From Pinus tabuliformis (taxonomy: Eukaryota; Streptophyta; Pinopsida; Pinales; Pinaceae): a stretch of DNA of 64,000 nt. Location of the stretch: contig CM062818.1 of the NCBI GenBank assembly GCA_031772625.1, forward strand, positions 1,678,610,167 to 1,678,674,166. Reading direction: 5' to 3'. Below, in pieces: positions 1-11,134 of this stretch. Positions within the stretch are counted from its first letter, which is position 1. Each line of letters begins with the position of its first letter. Under the pieces are notes generated by a model. The model was not told the origin of the DNA. It was given only the letters and a program-made list of their open reading frames with translations, and did not search any database. The position numbers were made by a program, and so were the translations under genes.

Positions 1-600
1 AAAAACATTTGCAAAGAATGCACTATTGTAAGTTTGTGAATGCTTTGGTGAAATGATGGAATATGATCTTTTTTTTTTAAATATCAGATCACTTTCCTTT
101 GTTGATGCATTTATGTATTCTTGAGAGATAATTTGATTTGAAGGAAGAATTTGGTCTATGTCATTCGTCAAATGAGCAAGACTTCATACATCTAGTACTA
201 TTATCATGCATGCATAATTATGTTAACATTTAATTAGTGACAAAATTTTCTTTTCATGAATTATATGTGAGATTTATTGTTTTTGTGAAGCATTAATTGT
301 ACTTATGTATTGATGTCATAACTGAGGTTTTAATTTTCATATATAAATCATTAGACATGCGATATATTTTATAAATTCCTTTCACTAACTATTTAGGAAA
401 ATGGATTATCTTTTACGTTATCATCTCCATTTAATTGTGTTCAATCTTTGTTATCACATATTAAAAGGATATATTTGTAGATTGCATACCATGCAATAAA
501 AACCGAGTTTATATTAGAATAAGTTAAGTTAAAGAGATTGTATCATAGAATAAGTCGCTTAGATTATAATTATTCTATTGGAAAACATTCATAAACCACC
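1..600. other. AT-rich stretch without a recognised gene
   Basis: I see no open frame of note and no motif I can name in this stretch. It is AT-rich. Part of it may belong to the 5' LTR of the element that follows, because that LTR ends near position 746 and its left edge cannot be found without a second LTR copy to compare. Confidence 0.5.
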
Positions 601-740
601 CACTCTCATCTTAAAACCCACATTGGGAAACTAGTCCCATTATCCCCAGTTGGAGCCACCACTTCAAGCATAAAAGAAGTTGTCTTAAGGTCCGGACTGG
701 GTGGTTATCCCCCATGTTTCAGCTGCAGAATTCTGAAGCC

Positions 741-767
741 GCAACATTTTGGCGCTATAAGGAGGGA
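741..767 (+). other. 5' LTR terminus and primer-binding-like site of the Tat-like element
   Basis: The sequence GCAACA at 741-746 could close an LTR with the usual CA. It is followed a few bases later by TGGCGCTATAAGGAGGG from 750. Plant Ty3 elements commonly carry a tRNA-complementary site beginning TGGCGC directly after the LTR. The match to any specific tRNA was not established, so the primer identity is open. Confidence 0.4.
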
Positions 768-1370
768 ATTCAGCTGCGAATGGCATATAAACCTAAATCT
801 CATTCAGAAAGCATTCACAAGAGTCAAAACCCCTACACCACTTCTATACCTTCCAGATCTCGTTCAAAATCCCCTAACTAGGAATTTGAAGTTGTAGAAA
901 CATCTCCCTTGTCTCCTAAAGTAGTAAGGCAACCACCGTCTCTAGAATATATTCCCAAATCTCCCGAAGTTCATTCCTTGATACAGAAACTGGAACAAAT
1001 ATCCATTTCTGTTGAGAAGCTAGAGAGACCCTAATTATCTGAAGAAAGCGTTACCTCGTTATTACATCAAACTAGTGTATTGACTAGAATGCAAAGTGAG
1101 AAACTTGGGGTCACTCCTTTTGAGTTCCCTATCCCTCCACGATGTAGGAAAGTCGCTTCATCAGTATCCGAATGAGATACTAGTCAGATCACTTCACCTT
1201 TCCACCTATCTATTCCTTCATCCACTTCTACTCAATCCACTACCTCCCAAACATCCACTTCCCTTGTTAGTACTACAATTATCGGTACTAACCCAATTAT
1301 AGTAAGTTCTTCGCCATCTATACCTACTTCTCGAATGAACTTCCCATTTTCTTAGTCCTTAACTCAAGTT

Positions 1371-2087
1371 ATGGCCAATCAACCTGCTCAACCTTGGACG
1401 AATCCTGGTGCTGTCCTTGTTGCAAATCCAAATGCGCTCCCAACAAATCTAGAAAAATGGCTGCCTAAGTATAATTCGGATGATGCTCTCCCAACCGAAG
1501 AACATCTAAACAATTTTATGTTAGCCATGAACCTCAATGGGGTTACACATGAAGATGTTGTAATAATATTGTTTCCTTATACCTTCCAAGGATCTGTTGG
1601 ATCTTGGTATTTTTCTCTTCCAGCGGGTTCAATTAGAGAATGGGATACGTTTCCAGAAGTACTTCTTGCAAAGTTTGGTGATGATAGAACTGTAGCATCC
1701 TTGATCAATGATCTTTCTAATTTAAAAGCTAATACAGATGAAAAGATCAAAGATTTCAACTCCAGATTTAACAAATTTCTAAACAAAATCCCAGCTGCCT
1801 CTAAACTTGTTGTAGATGTACAAATAGAATGGTATATATCATCTCTTCCTTCTAATATTGCAATCTTTGTAGATAGGGCCAATAAGGCTACCCTTGTAGA
1901 AAACATGAAAGAAGCCCTGTCTGTGGAAAGAAGAATCTTAGCTTTAGAAAAAAGATCACAAACAGATGAAAGGAAGACCAAGAAAGTAACTTTTAAAGAT
2001 GAATCTAAAAATAAAACTTCAAAGGAACCTTTTGATCTGGAAGGCCTTCAGAAAGTGTTAAAAAAAAATTCAAATGAAATGGTATAA
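1371..2087 (+). pseudogene. Gag (retrotrans_gag-type capsid domain) of the Tat-like element
   Basis: This 238-residue frame carries a capsid-like domain. Around residues 75-150 it has the plant Ty3 gag pattern of a hydrophobic helix with G-x-x-x-x-W-Y, then W followed by F and L-x-x-F, then a region with L-x-x-L and F-N-x-x-F. The C-terminal third is rich in lysine and glutamate. No zinc knuckle is visible. In the living element this would form the virus-like particle that packages the RNA. It belongs to a broken element and serves here as a family marker. Confidence 0.75.
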
Positions 2088-2699
2088 ATTAAAAAATAGG
2101 TAGCAGAATCCTCTGCTCCTAAAATACCTTTCTGATCATTCGAAAAGAACTCCTCTTCTAAATCACAACCTCCAAACATCATTTCAAATGTTGAATCTGA
2201 CCAAGAATCAGCAGAAGATTCACCAAATGATGAAGAAGTTGAAACAAAAGAAGAAATTGAACTGAATGGGATGTGGTATTTTGTTCTCCCAGCAGAAGAA
2301 GAGGCACAAGCAATGCCAGTAACTACTAGAAGAAAAAAATCTCCTAACACGTCTACCACTAATTATAAGTAAAAGGCTGCTACTGCTGTAAAGGAGAAAA
2401 CAATAAATAAGAAATCTAAAACCAGCCAAACTGACCCTATTCCTCCAGACTCCTCGAATGCCTGAAAAACATTGTAATCTTGGATACAGTCAAATACAAT
2501 ATAGTGGAAGACATGAAAAAGACTAGAGCTAACATTATGTTGCTTGAGCTCACTAAACTCAAACAGAAATAGAAGATCCTGTTAAGAGAATTGAAAGCAG
2601 TTCCAGTATCTCCCCTGCCATTTGCTATAGTTACTCAAGCCGCCTACAATATGGGAAAACCTTCTTCATCCTCACAAAAAGTAGATCCTTCAGATCTAG

Positions 2700-3130
2700 T
2701 TTTGATTGGAAATTGATCTATCTCTCATGCCCTCCCTTTCTACTTATGAAATTTTCAATAGGAATGTTCATAACTACCTTGTTGACTCAGGAGCCTCCTC
2801 AAACATAATTCCAAGCACTGCGTGTGCTAAATTAAACATTACACCTCAAAAATCTGCAGTACACATAGTTCAGTTAGATAGGACGGAAGTAGAGGTACTT
2901 TTAGAAATAGCATCAGTTTCAATTAGAATTTCCTCTAATCCAAACTTCTAACAAATGATTGATATATTGGTGGCTGATATTCCTGAATTTTATGGTTTGA
3001 TTCTTAACAGGGATTGGTCTAAAAAGTTGCATGGTTATTTTGCAATTGACTTGTCTCACATGTGGTTGCCACATAACAATAAACCAAACCAAATCAGGAT
3101 AGACCGAGAAAAATTCATGAAGTATACAGT
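2700..3130 (+). pseudogene. Retropepsin-like aspartic protease of the Tat-like element
   Basis: Near 2775-2800 the translation reads VDSGASSNII, the D-S-G-A active-site motif of retroviral-type aspartic proteases. Downstream, around 2990-3020, comes a hydrophobic run ending in LNRDW, which corresponds to the second conserved block (I-L-G-R-D-W in plant Ty3 proteases). The protease would cut the Gag-Pol polyprotein inside the particle. It is a remnant in a broken element. Confidence 0.75.
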
Positions 3131-3324
3131 CACAGACCTTGAGGTAAGCAATGAACCTTTTGCCTTCACTAATAACATCATTGGAAATTATTCAGCGGAG
3201 TCTTCATTAGGATCTTTTAATGCTCAAAATTCTCCCTTTTTAGATAATGTTGTAGTTTCTCAAATTGAGAATTTCTTGCAAACAAATGCTTCCAAGTGCT
3301 TAAATTTAATTGATGAAGTTTATA

Positions 3325-3735
3325 ATGACTCTCCATTCTGGACTCCTTATTTTGATGGTTCTAAATCAAAAGACGATGCAGGTGCATGATGCATTTTGAT
3401 CAATCTGCAAGGAGAGAAAATTATGTTGGGCTCTAGACTTGAATTTAAGTGTACAAATAATATCTCCAAATATGAAGCACTGATCCAAGGACTGTATAAA
3501 GCCATCGGTCTTAATGCCAAATATCTTTGAGTCTATGGTGACTCTGAAATAATTGTGAAACAGGTGAGAAATACAAGTCACTACGTTTCCAGGCATCTTA
3601 AACACTATCAATCTTTAGCTTAGAAATTGACTTCTCATTTTTATGCTTTCAACATTTCTTCAATCCCTAGACTCCAGAATGCAAGTGTTGACTTACTTGC
3701 CAATGTGGCATCTAGACTTATACCATCAAAATAAT
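3325..3735 (+). pseudogene. RNase H-like domain upstream of RT (archaeal-type RNase H candidate)
   Basis: The translation carries, in order, YFDGSKSKDDAGA near 3350, TNNISKYEAL near 3455-3485, VYGDSEIIVKQV near 3530-3565, and a late IPRLQNASVDLLA block near 3660-3700. These match the D, E, D and D catalytic blocks and the (T)NN-x-A-E-Y-E-A-L motif of the RNase H type found in plant L1 and Tat elements. It is unlike the RNase H that ordinarily follows Ty3 RT. The location is unusual: after the protease and before RT, while a second, ordinary RNase H follows RT. The function would be removal of RNA from RNA-DNA hybrids during reverse transcription. It is a remnant. Confidence 0.7.
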
Positions 3736-4099
3736 TTAGTCCAGACAGGTTTTCAATAGAATTAATATTTAGACCATCTATTCCTGACAACATAACAAAT
3801 TGGAGAGTGTTCAAGAATGATGCAGATATTGTAAATTTCCTTACATCAGAAGGATCATATGAAGAGCAGATCATAGACGAGCATGAGCATGATATAGAAA
3901 TAAAAAATAACCTTGATATAAACCCAATTCCTAAGTCTGTGGTCAAGATGGAAGATCTTTATGATTTGAAAGATATGTTCAATAAAATTACTAACTCCAA
4001 AACTCAAAGTTCTACTCTGATATTTGAAGTATTAAACCTGGGATCAAATGAGAAACCTCAAAATATCAACCTAGGTCTTGACTTAACATATCAAGAAAA

Positions 4100-5450
4100 A
4101 TAATCATTCATCAGGTTATTGAAAAAATATAAAGGTGTCTTCGCTTGGGATTATGCAAATCTCAAAACATATGATACCTCTATAATTCAACATACCATAT
4201 CCATGACTTCAAATGAAAAACCAGTTCAGTAGAAGCTTCGAAAAATTCACTAGGCCCTTGAAATTCAAATTAAATCTAAATTGAACAAGCTTTTGAAGGC
4301 GAAGATAATATTCCCTGTCAGGCATTCTAAATGGGTATCGAATATGGTACTTGTGAGGAAAAAGAACGGTGATATTATGATCTGCATTGATTTTAGAAAC
4401 CTAAACAAATCTTTCTAAAAGGATAATTTTCCTCTGACTACTATGGAACAGGTACTGCAACCAGTTGCATGTTCCGAATTAATGTCGTTTCTAGATGGAT
4501 TCTCAGGATATAATCAAATCCTTGTGCATCCAGATGACAGATTAAAGACAACATTCAGGACCAAGTGGTGAACATATGCCTATCAAAAAATGCCTTTTGG
4601 ACTCATAAATGCTGGTGCCACATTTCAAGGTGCTATGGACATTTCCTTTAGAGGTCTAATAAATAAATCAATTGTTCTTTACTTGGATGATATCACAGTC
4701 TATTCCAAGGATAGGAATGATCATTTAAGTGACCTCAAACACATCTTGAAAGATGCATGAAATATGGCATTTCTTTAAACCCCAAAAAATCTTATTTTGC
4801 TTTACCAGAAGGAAAATTCCTTGGGTTTATAGTATCTAAGAAATGAATTTACATCGATCCTGATAGAGTCCAAGAAATAGAAAGAATTCGCCTCCTACAT
4901 AATAAGAAAACCATGCAATCATTCCTAGGCCAAATAAATTTTGTTAAACGATTCATCCTAGATTTTTCACAAATAGTCTTACCCCTTCAAGCCATGATAA
5001 GAAAAAATGTAGTTTTTTGATGGAGCAAAGATGAAAGAGAATCATTTTAGTTGATAAAGAAAACCATTATTAATTCCCCTTCGTTAACAACTCCTGACTT
5101 TCTCAAACCCTTTGTATTATATACTTTTGCATCTAATACTTCGTATGTTGTAGTTTTGACACATTTGAACGATGAAAGCATCGAAGCACCCATCTCCTTT
5201 TTCAGTTCTAACTTACAAGGCACTGAATTAAATTATTCAGCTATAGAAAAGCAAGCATTTTAGGCCTTTTCTTCTTAAAACACATACAAAGATAGTTGTA
5301 CGCTACCTTGCAGTAAGGAAACTACTGATTCAAAGAGAAGCAGGGGAGAAAAGAGCTAAATGGGTAACTGCACTCCAAGAATATGATTTAGAAATTCGGC
5401 CAGCTAAAATTGTCAGGGGCCAAGGTTTTTGCAGGATGTTAACAGGAGTT
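4100..5450 (+). pseudogene. Reverse transcriptase and canonical RNase H of the Tat-like element
   Basis: RT blocks are plain. FAWDYANL near 4140 marks the RT lead-in. It is followed by WVSNMVLVRKKNG near 4330-4370, FLDGFSGYNQILVHP near 4490-4530, a MPFGL block near 4590 and the catalytic YLDD box near 4681. The palm and thumb continue to about 5040. The RNase H that normally follows Ty3 RT is seen from about 5050 to 5440, with FVLYTFASN in the first-Asp block and LNYSAIEKQAF in the catalytic Glu block. The enzyme would copy genomic RNA into DNA in the particle. It is a decayed copy. Confidence 0.85.
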
Positions 5451-5679
5451 TCGTAATTGTCAACAGAAGAAGATCAAGGTAATGAATTGCAAATATCATA
5501 GGCAAGCCTCAATGATACGCAATCACAATATGCTGATTTGAAATTTTATCTTAAAAATGGATATGCTCTTATGCACCTTAATTATAAAACAAAGAGAGCT
5601 TTAAGATTAAAGTCAAATTAGTATGAGCTAGTCAATGATGTATTTTTTAGAAGGAATTATGATTCAATATTGTTAAGAT

Positions 5680-6785
5680 GCTTAGAGAAACTTGAAGTTG
5701 AGAGGATCATGCACGAATTACATGATGGACCAGCTGGTACTGGACATTTTGGAGGAAACCGTATTGCTCATAAAATCCTGCATGCAGGATATTACTCACC
5801 AACGATATTTAAATATGCACATGAATATGCAAGGAAGTGAAAAACTTGTCAAACTATGGCTGAAAGAGAAAGAAAGCCAACATTCCCTTTACAACTAGTT
5901 AACATCCAACAACCATTCGAACAATGGGGATTAGATATAATTGGTGAGATTATTCCTAACTCTTCCAAGCAGCATAGGTACATCCTCACAGATATTGATT
6001 ACTTTACTAAGTGGGTAGAAGTTGGCCCATTAAAGATATCTAATATGGAAAACATCACAGATTTCATTGATCAATACTTAATTACTCAGTTTGTCTTACC
6101 CTCAGCTTTAATGTTTAACAATGCATCTTACATTTATGGGAATTCAATGGTAGAATTCGCTCTTAAGCGAGGTTTCAAGTTAAAATATTCAGCTAATTAT
6201 TATCCTCAAGGTAATGGATTAGCAGAACAACAAACAAAAACCTCAACATAATTATCAAAAGAACTATTGATCAAAATCATAGGAATTGGCATAAAGCATT
6301 GACATTTGCTCTATTGGCGGACAAGTTTAGTCATAAATCCTTTATTGGTTCTTCTCCTTTTGCTTTAGTTTATGGAAAATAAATTGTTCTTCCCACAAAT
6401 GTAGCAATACCATCTGTTGCCGTAGTACAATTTATCAATGAAAACCCTTCATCTTCTCTCCAGGCTAGACAATTTCAAATCCTCAAACTCAAAGAAGAAA
6501 TAGAAAAGGCTAAAGCAACCCACTTCCATCACCAACAAATAGTCAAACTTCTTTTGATACAACTTCTGCCAATAAAAAATCCTTTGAAGTAGGTGAATTA
6601 GTCTTGAAATGGGACAAGGCACATGAGGAAAAGGGTAGACATACCAAATTCCAAAGGCTATGTCTATGCCCTTTTCAAATTATTGGAAATATTGGACCAT
6701 CAACGTTTCTTTTACAAGACTTGTCTGGTAGGAAAGATTCTTTGCCCGTAAATGGGAAAATGTTGAAAAATTACTTCTCTTAGGA
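5680..6785 (+). pseudogene. Integrase of the Tat-like element
   Basis: An HHCC zinc-binding lead-in is visible near 5710-5850: a HELHDGPAGTGHFGGNR stretch, then GYYSP, then KTCQ. The catalytic core follows with LDIIGEI near 5930, a DYFTKWVE block near 5997, and PQGNGLAEQ near 6200 in the Glu block. The C-terminal region ends with a W/G-rich fold and LPVNGKMLKNYFS, a plausible natural polyprotein end, at about 6780. It would insert the cDNA into the genome. It is a decayed copy, and the family is well supported. Confidence 0.8.
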
Positions 6786-8880
6786 GATAACCTCTTCCAG
6801 TTTTGTAATATATTTTCCTTTTAGGAAAATAATGGTTAAAGTAGTATTTACTCCTGGCTTTTCAAAATAAGTCTTTGATAACATTTCTAATTTTTCACTT
6901 TTATAAGAAAGTTTGATTTTAATCGAACAATTAGGACATTTGAGTACTAATTTTCTCTTATGCTCAAGTGAATGAATTTCATCCCGAACCTCCACTAAGA
7001 GTTGATGCATTAGCAAAAGTGTTCGGAGAGAAGATAAAGCCACTGTTATCCAATTCAGTTCTATTTTTTGTTGGGAAATCCGCATTCACTCCCATATTTT
7101 AACCACCTTCTTAATGGCCCAAAGATTTTCCAGCATACACATCATGGGAGAAGGGGAATATGATATAGGCTTTGCCCAAGTGTTCTGCACCAGTTTTCCA
7201 AAATCGGGGTCCTCCAACCACAATCGATTGAATTTAAATGGCATCCCAAACCTAATATCCCCCCGGTGTTAGCTGAGAATAATGAGTTGGTGGTCGGATA
7301 TGTAATTATCCACAATGTTCGATTGGACCAATCCAAGTCTCTCAACAACATGTTCCTGAAGTAGAAAACGATCTAATCTTTTAGCAACATAATCATTACC
7401 TGATCTCCCATTGTCCCAGGTCAGCGCAATCTTGCATGATCAGATGTCAATGAAGTTATAGTCAATGATGATGTCTTTTATCTGGGCACTAATAGGATCT
7501 ATTATTCATTCCAGCCCCACACCTCATCCAAACCAGTAGTACAGTTCATATCCCCTGCCATGATCAGTGCGGAAATCTCCAACCTTTGTGTTCCCACTAA
7601 CTTCCACCAAAAAGAGTCTCTATCCCTATATGAGGCATATATGTTCAGTATATGGATACACCCCAGCAAACCTCTAATATATCCAGCTAATAGAATATCG
7701 GCAAAACATGAGAATGCCATCATCCTTACCCATCGAGGATCCCATAAAGAAACTAAGCCCCTGAAAGGCCATCAGCATCAGTAGCCGCCATATACCAGTC
7801 AGGGAGCATCTTCCTAAAATATTTGATCACCTGGTGTGTTAGATGCATAGTCTCTTGCAGTAGAATGATGAAAGGGTGAGTCGTGAAGAATAAGCTCCTT
7901 TAGGGCCAAAAATTTGTGGGACGGCCCCAGTCCTTGAATGTTCATGGACATAATGTAATTCATGAAGGTCCGGGTATAGGATTTTCTGCTCTAAGGGCCT
8001 AGGGAGAGGAGGACGAAGCAATGGGGACATTTGTCAAGGAGTGAGGATCGAAAGACTCAAAAGGGATATTCCGGGGGCACCCCCTAAAATGTCGACTATC
8101 CCATTTCTTTTTCCAACGGAAAGTAATATTTCCAGCCAATAAAGGGTTAATGATAGGGGACATGGAGCTAGGTGGCTTATGGATAATAAGCGTATGTAAT
8201 TCCAATGTCTTTCTTTGTATGAGAAATTCCAGGTCGTTGTCTACTGAGTTAGTAGGAGAGACAGCATGTGAAATGGGTGAAATAGGTCAATCTATGGATG
8301 GCAGAACTGGGAGAGTGGTGGCGGTGTGTAATAGGAGAAGGGATATATGAAAAATGAGATGTGGAAGGGATGTCAAGAGGTGACATATGAGTTGGCATAG
8401 AAATAATAGGGGTCGGTTTGGGGCATGTTAGAAGAGGGATCGTGGCTGACAGAGGCAGGGAAGTCTCCCCAACATCTAAGGTGCCAGAATCCTCGGATGT
8501 CCATGAGGAGGATTGAACAAAAATAGGTATGGAATCAACACAGATCAATGGATATGGATCAACAATAGGAGAAGTAGGGTTGAAATGATGATTACATGTA
8601 GGACTCATAACCATATTCGAATGATGTGTCCTGCCACGTCCAGTCGTCCAGATATCAAGTGGACCGCTAGTTTTCCCTTTTACATCACATATATGTCAAT
8701 TGTGAGCCATGCGACGTCCTCCCCTCCTTCGTGGACATTGCGCCATAAGGTGACCAGTATGATGGCAGATAAGGCAGCAAAGTGGAACACGCCAAAAATC
8801 CAGACATTGCTGCAATTGTGTGTCCTCCAATTTAAGGCATTAATTCAAGTCTAAGGGCCTTAGCAAGCCCTTTCATGCAT
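6785..8880 (-). mobile_element. L1-type LINE fragment: end of ORF1, linker, ORF2 endonuclease
   Basis: Reading leftward on the minus strand, the fragment opens with a zinc knuckle near 8790-8725 (CLICHHTGHLMAQC, the C-x2-C-x4-H-x4-C of plant LINE ORF1). A proline- and serine-rich linker (8614-8249) follows. Next is the start of ORF2 near 7955 (MNIQGLGPSHKFLALKELI) and the APE-type endonuclease, with NIYASYRDRDSFW near 7660, AGDMNCTTGLDEVWG near 7535, KRLDRFLLQE near 7385 and a PFKFNRLW block near 7235. Several stops and frame changes break it. It is truncated at its 5' side near 8880, and it ends abruptly at 6785 against the Tat-like element, so RT is missing. It sits beside TSC10-like exons. 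Confidence 0.8.
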
Positions 8881-9133
8881 ATTTAGTTGTAGAATAAATA
8901 GAAGCCCCACACTGTGCATATTTCAAAACACATAAAAGAGTGAATCCATTGAAATATATTTATATTGGAATGTGACAATATAATTTCAAGATTGTGAATT
9001 TTTGTTTATAAAAATATTTTTTTAATATATAAATAGATTTAACAGAAATAACAATAAACAAACTTTAACCTGAAACTCTGATCACAAAAAATAAAAACCA
9101 TCTGCAACCCAAAAACCAATTCATGAATCATAC

Positions 9134-9409
9134 CAGACCAACCAAAGAACTGACGAGAACAATAGACATGGGCGGTCGGGCATGGCCTTGGTCTGTGCGA
9201 TGCTTCATCAAGCGAAGAGCAACATGCAGAGTGTTTACCATCCTTGATAAATTTGTGTTAATCGTCTCATGCAAATCTTTTATGGGAATTTCATCTATAA
9301 ATCCAATTCTCACCCACCCAACATTGAAAACAACCACATCATTAGGTCTCCATTGAAAATATTGTTGTATTGCATTTGAAAGAGTTTCATATTCACTCAC
9401 ATTGGTTTT
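9134..9409 (-). pseudogene. TSC10: TSC10-like exon 2, duplicated copy
   Basis: This 276-nt exon duplicates the one at 10632-10907. It is bounded by an acceptor (TTTTTGCAG, just above 9409) and a donor (GTATGA at 9133-9128). Its translation matches the middle of plant 3-ketodihydrosphingosine reductase: a block aligning with D-V-L-V-x-N-x-G-V (here NDVVVFNVGW), then ETINTNL, then HVALRLMKHRTDQG, and finally VLVSSLVG, the Ser-containing strand of the SDR fold. No neighbouring TSC10 exon follows on its 3' side; LINE sequence does. It cannot make an enzyme alone and is a by-product of the 1.5-kb tandem duplication. Confidence 0.8.
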
Positions 9410-9444
9410 CTGCAAAAAGCTAAAACTTAATTGGATTGCCATTA

Positions 9445-10350
9445 ACATAATGTAATTCATGAAGGTCCAGTTATAGGATTTTTTGCTCTAAGGGCCTGGG
9501 GAGAGGAGGACGAAGTAATGGGGACATTTTTCAAGGAGTGAGGATCGAAAGACTCAAAAGGGATATTCCGGGGGCACCCCCTAAAATGTCGACTATTCCG
9601 TTTATTTTTCCAACGGATAGTAATATTTCCAACCGATAAAGGGCTAATGATAGGGGACATGGAGCCAAGTGGCTTGTGGATAATAAGTGTATCTAATTCC
9701 AATGTCTTTATTTGTAAGAGAAATTCCAGGTCATTGTCTACTGAGTTAGTAGGAGAGACAGCGTGTGAAATGGGTGAAATAGGTCGATCTATGGATGGCA
9801 GAACTGGGAGAGTGGTGGCAGTGTGTAATAGGAGAAGGGATATATGAAAAATGAGATGTGGAAGGGACGTTAAAAGGTGACATATGAGTTGGAATAGAAA
9901 TAGTAGGGGTCGGTTTGGGGCATGTTAGAAGAGGGATCATGTTTGACAGAGGCAGGGAAGTCTCCCCAACATCTAAGGTGCTAGAATCCTCGGATGTCCA
10001 TGAGGAGGATTGAACCAAAATAGGTACGAACTCAACACATATCAATGGATATGAATCAACAACAGGAGAAGTAGGGTTGAAATGAGGATTACATGTAGGA
10101 CTCATAGCCATATCCGCATGATGTGTCCTGCCACATCCAGTCGTCCAGATATTAGGTGGACCGCTAGTTTTCCCTTTTACATCACATATATGTCACTTGT
10201 GAGCCATGAGACGTCCTCCCCTCCTTCGCAGACATTGCACCATAAGGTGACCAGTGTGATGGTAGATAAGGTAGCGAAGTGTAACGCCCCAAAAATCCAG
10301 ACATTTTTGCAATTGTGTGTCCTCCCATTTAAGGCATTAATTCAAGTCTA
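9445..10350 (-). mobile_element. Duplicated LINE piece (ORF1 tail and ORF2 start)
   Basis: This is the copy-B counterpart of about 7948-8860. It holds the zinc-knuckle region near 10290-10220, the proline/serine-rich linker (10111-9746) and the region before the ORF2 start. It stops at the junction with copy A, so it contains no endonuclease core. It has its own scattered changes relative to copy A and arose by duplication, not by retrotransposition. Confidence 0.75.
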
Positions 10351-10631
10351 AGGGCCTCAACAAGCTATTTCATGCCATATTTAGTTGCAGAATAAATAGA
10401 AACCCCATACTGCGCATATTTAAAGACACATAAAAGAGTGAATCCATTGAAATAGATTTTTATTGGAACGTGACAATATAATTTCAAGACTGTGAATTTT
10501 TTTTATAAAAATATATTTTTAATATATAAATAGATTTAACAAAATTAACAATAAACAAAATTTAACCTGAAAATCTGATCAGAAAATATAAAAACCGTCT
10601 GCAACCCAAAAACTAATTTCATGAATCATAC

Positions 10632-10907
10632 TAGACCAACCAAAGAACTGACGAGAACAACAAACATGGGCGGTTGGGCATGGCCTTGGTCTGTGCGATG
10701 CTTCATCAAGCGAAGAGCAACATGCAGAGTGCTTACCACCCCTGATAAATTTGTGTTAATCGTCTCATGCAAATCTTTAATGGGCATTTCATCTATAAAT
10801 CCAATTCTCACCCACCCAGCATTGCAAACAACCACATCATTAGGTCTCCATTGAAAATATTATTGTATTGCATCTGAAAGAGTTTCATATTCACTCACAT
10901 CGGTTTT
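10632..10907 (-). pseudogene. TSC10: TSC10-like exon 2 (original position)
   Basis: The exon runs on the minus strand with an acceptor (TTTTTGCAG) at its start and a GTATGA donor at its end, 276 nt like its duplicate. The translation shows VVCNAGWVRIGF (the N-A-G loop of SDR enzymes), then ETINTNLSGV, then HVALRLMKHRTDQGHA and VLVSSLVG. These are successive blocks of 3-ketodihydrosphingosine reductase, the ER enzyme that makes dihydrosphingosine by reducing 3-ketodihydrosphingosine with NADPH. It continues the exon at 11086-11371 across a short intron. Later exons with the Y-x-x-x-K catalytic pair are not found downstream; LINE sequence lies there instead. Confidence 0.8.
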
Positions 10908-10984
10908 CTGCAAAAAGCTAAAACTTAACTAGATTTTAGATTCTAAAAATATTTGGCTAAGGTACTTCAATAATAATAATAAAA

Positions 10985-11134
10985 AACAATGAGAAAAACA
11001 TATCCATGTACCTTTGTGAATATTCTATTAGCACTGATTGTTTTATTATCGACAAAAAGACAATGAGAAAAACATATCCATGTACCTTTGTGAATATTCT
11101 ATTAGCATTGATAGTTTTATTATCGACGAACTTG
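10985..11134. repeat. 75-bp tandem duplication across a splice donor
   Basis: Two units of 75 bp, starting with ACAATGAGAAAAACATATCC at 10985 and 11060, differ at about three positions. The unit contains the end of TSC10-like exon 1 and its GTACAT donor, so the donor exists twice in tandem. Confidence 0.9.

Larger units (their letters stand above)
601..6785 (+). mobile_element. Decayed Ty3/gypsy element, Tat-like, with an extra RNase H before RT
   Basis: The coding remnants run in the order gag, aspartic protease, RNase H-like, reverse transcriptase, RNase H, integrase, all on the plus strand. That RT-RH-INT order defines Ty3/gypsy. The additional RNase H-like domain resembles the archaeal-type RNase H known from the plant Tat clade. 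The right end of the 5' LTR lies near 746, just before a primer-binding-like site. No 3' LTR is seen: coding sequence stops close to 6783 and minus-strand LINE sequence starts at once. The element is heavily broken, with roughly twenty breaks, so it looks old. LTR dating is impossible because only one LTR end remains. Confidence 0.85.
7948..10934. repeat. Tandem duplication of about 1.5 kb (LINE piece plus TSC10-like exon)
   Basis: Copy A covers about 7948-9437 and copy B about 9445-10934, offset by 1,497 bp. The left edges share ACATAATGTAATTCATGAAG (7948 and 9445). The right edges share TTTTCTGCAAAAAGC just before they diverge (about 9437 and 10934). Both copies hold the LINE ORF1/ORF2 junction and a TSC10-like exon in the same order. 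The copies differ by scattered substitutions and small indels; by eye they are over 90 percent identical. The unit therefore formed after the LINE had come to lie next to the exon. Confidence 0.9.

Noticed and set aside
6780-7085. Minus-strand 101-residue frame, considered as an antisense accessory gene of the Tat-like element
   Set aside because: It continues the minus-strand LINE sequence from 7142 onward and resembles the connector after the endonuclease, so a LINE origin is simpler.
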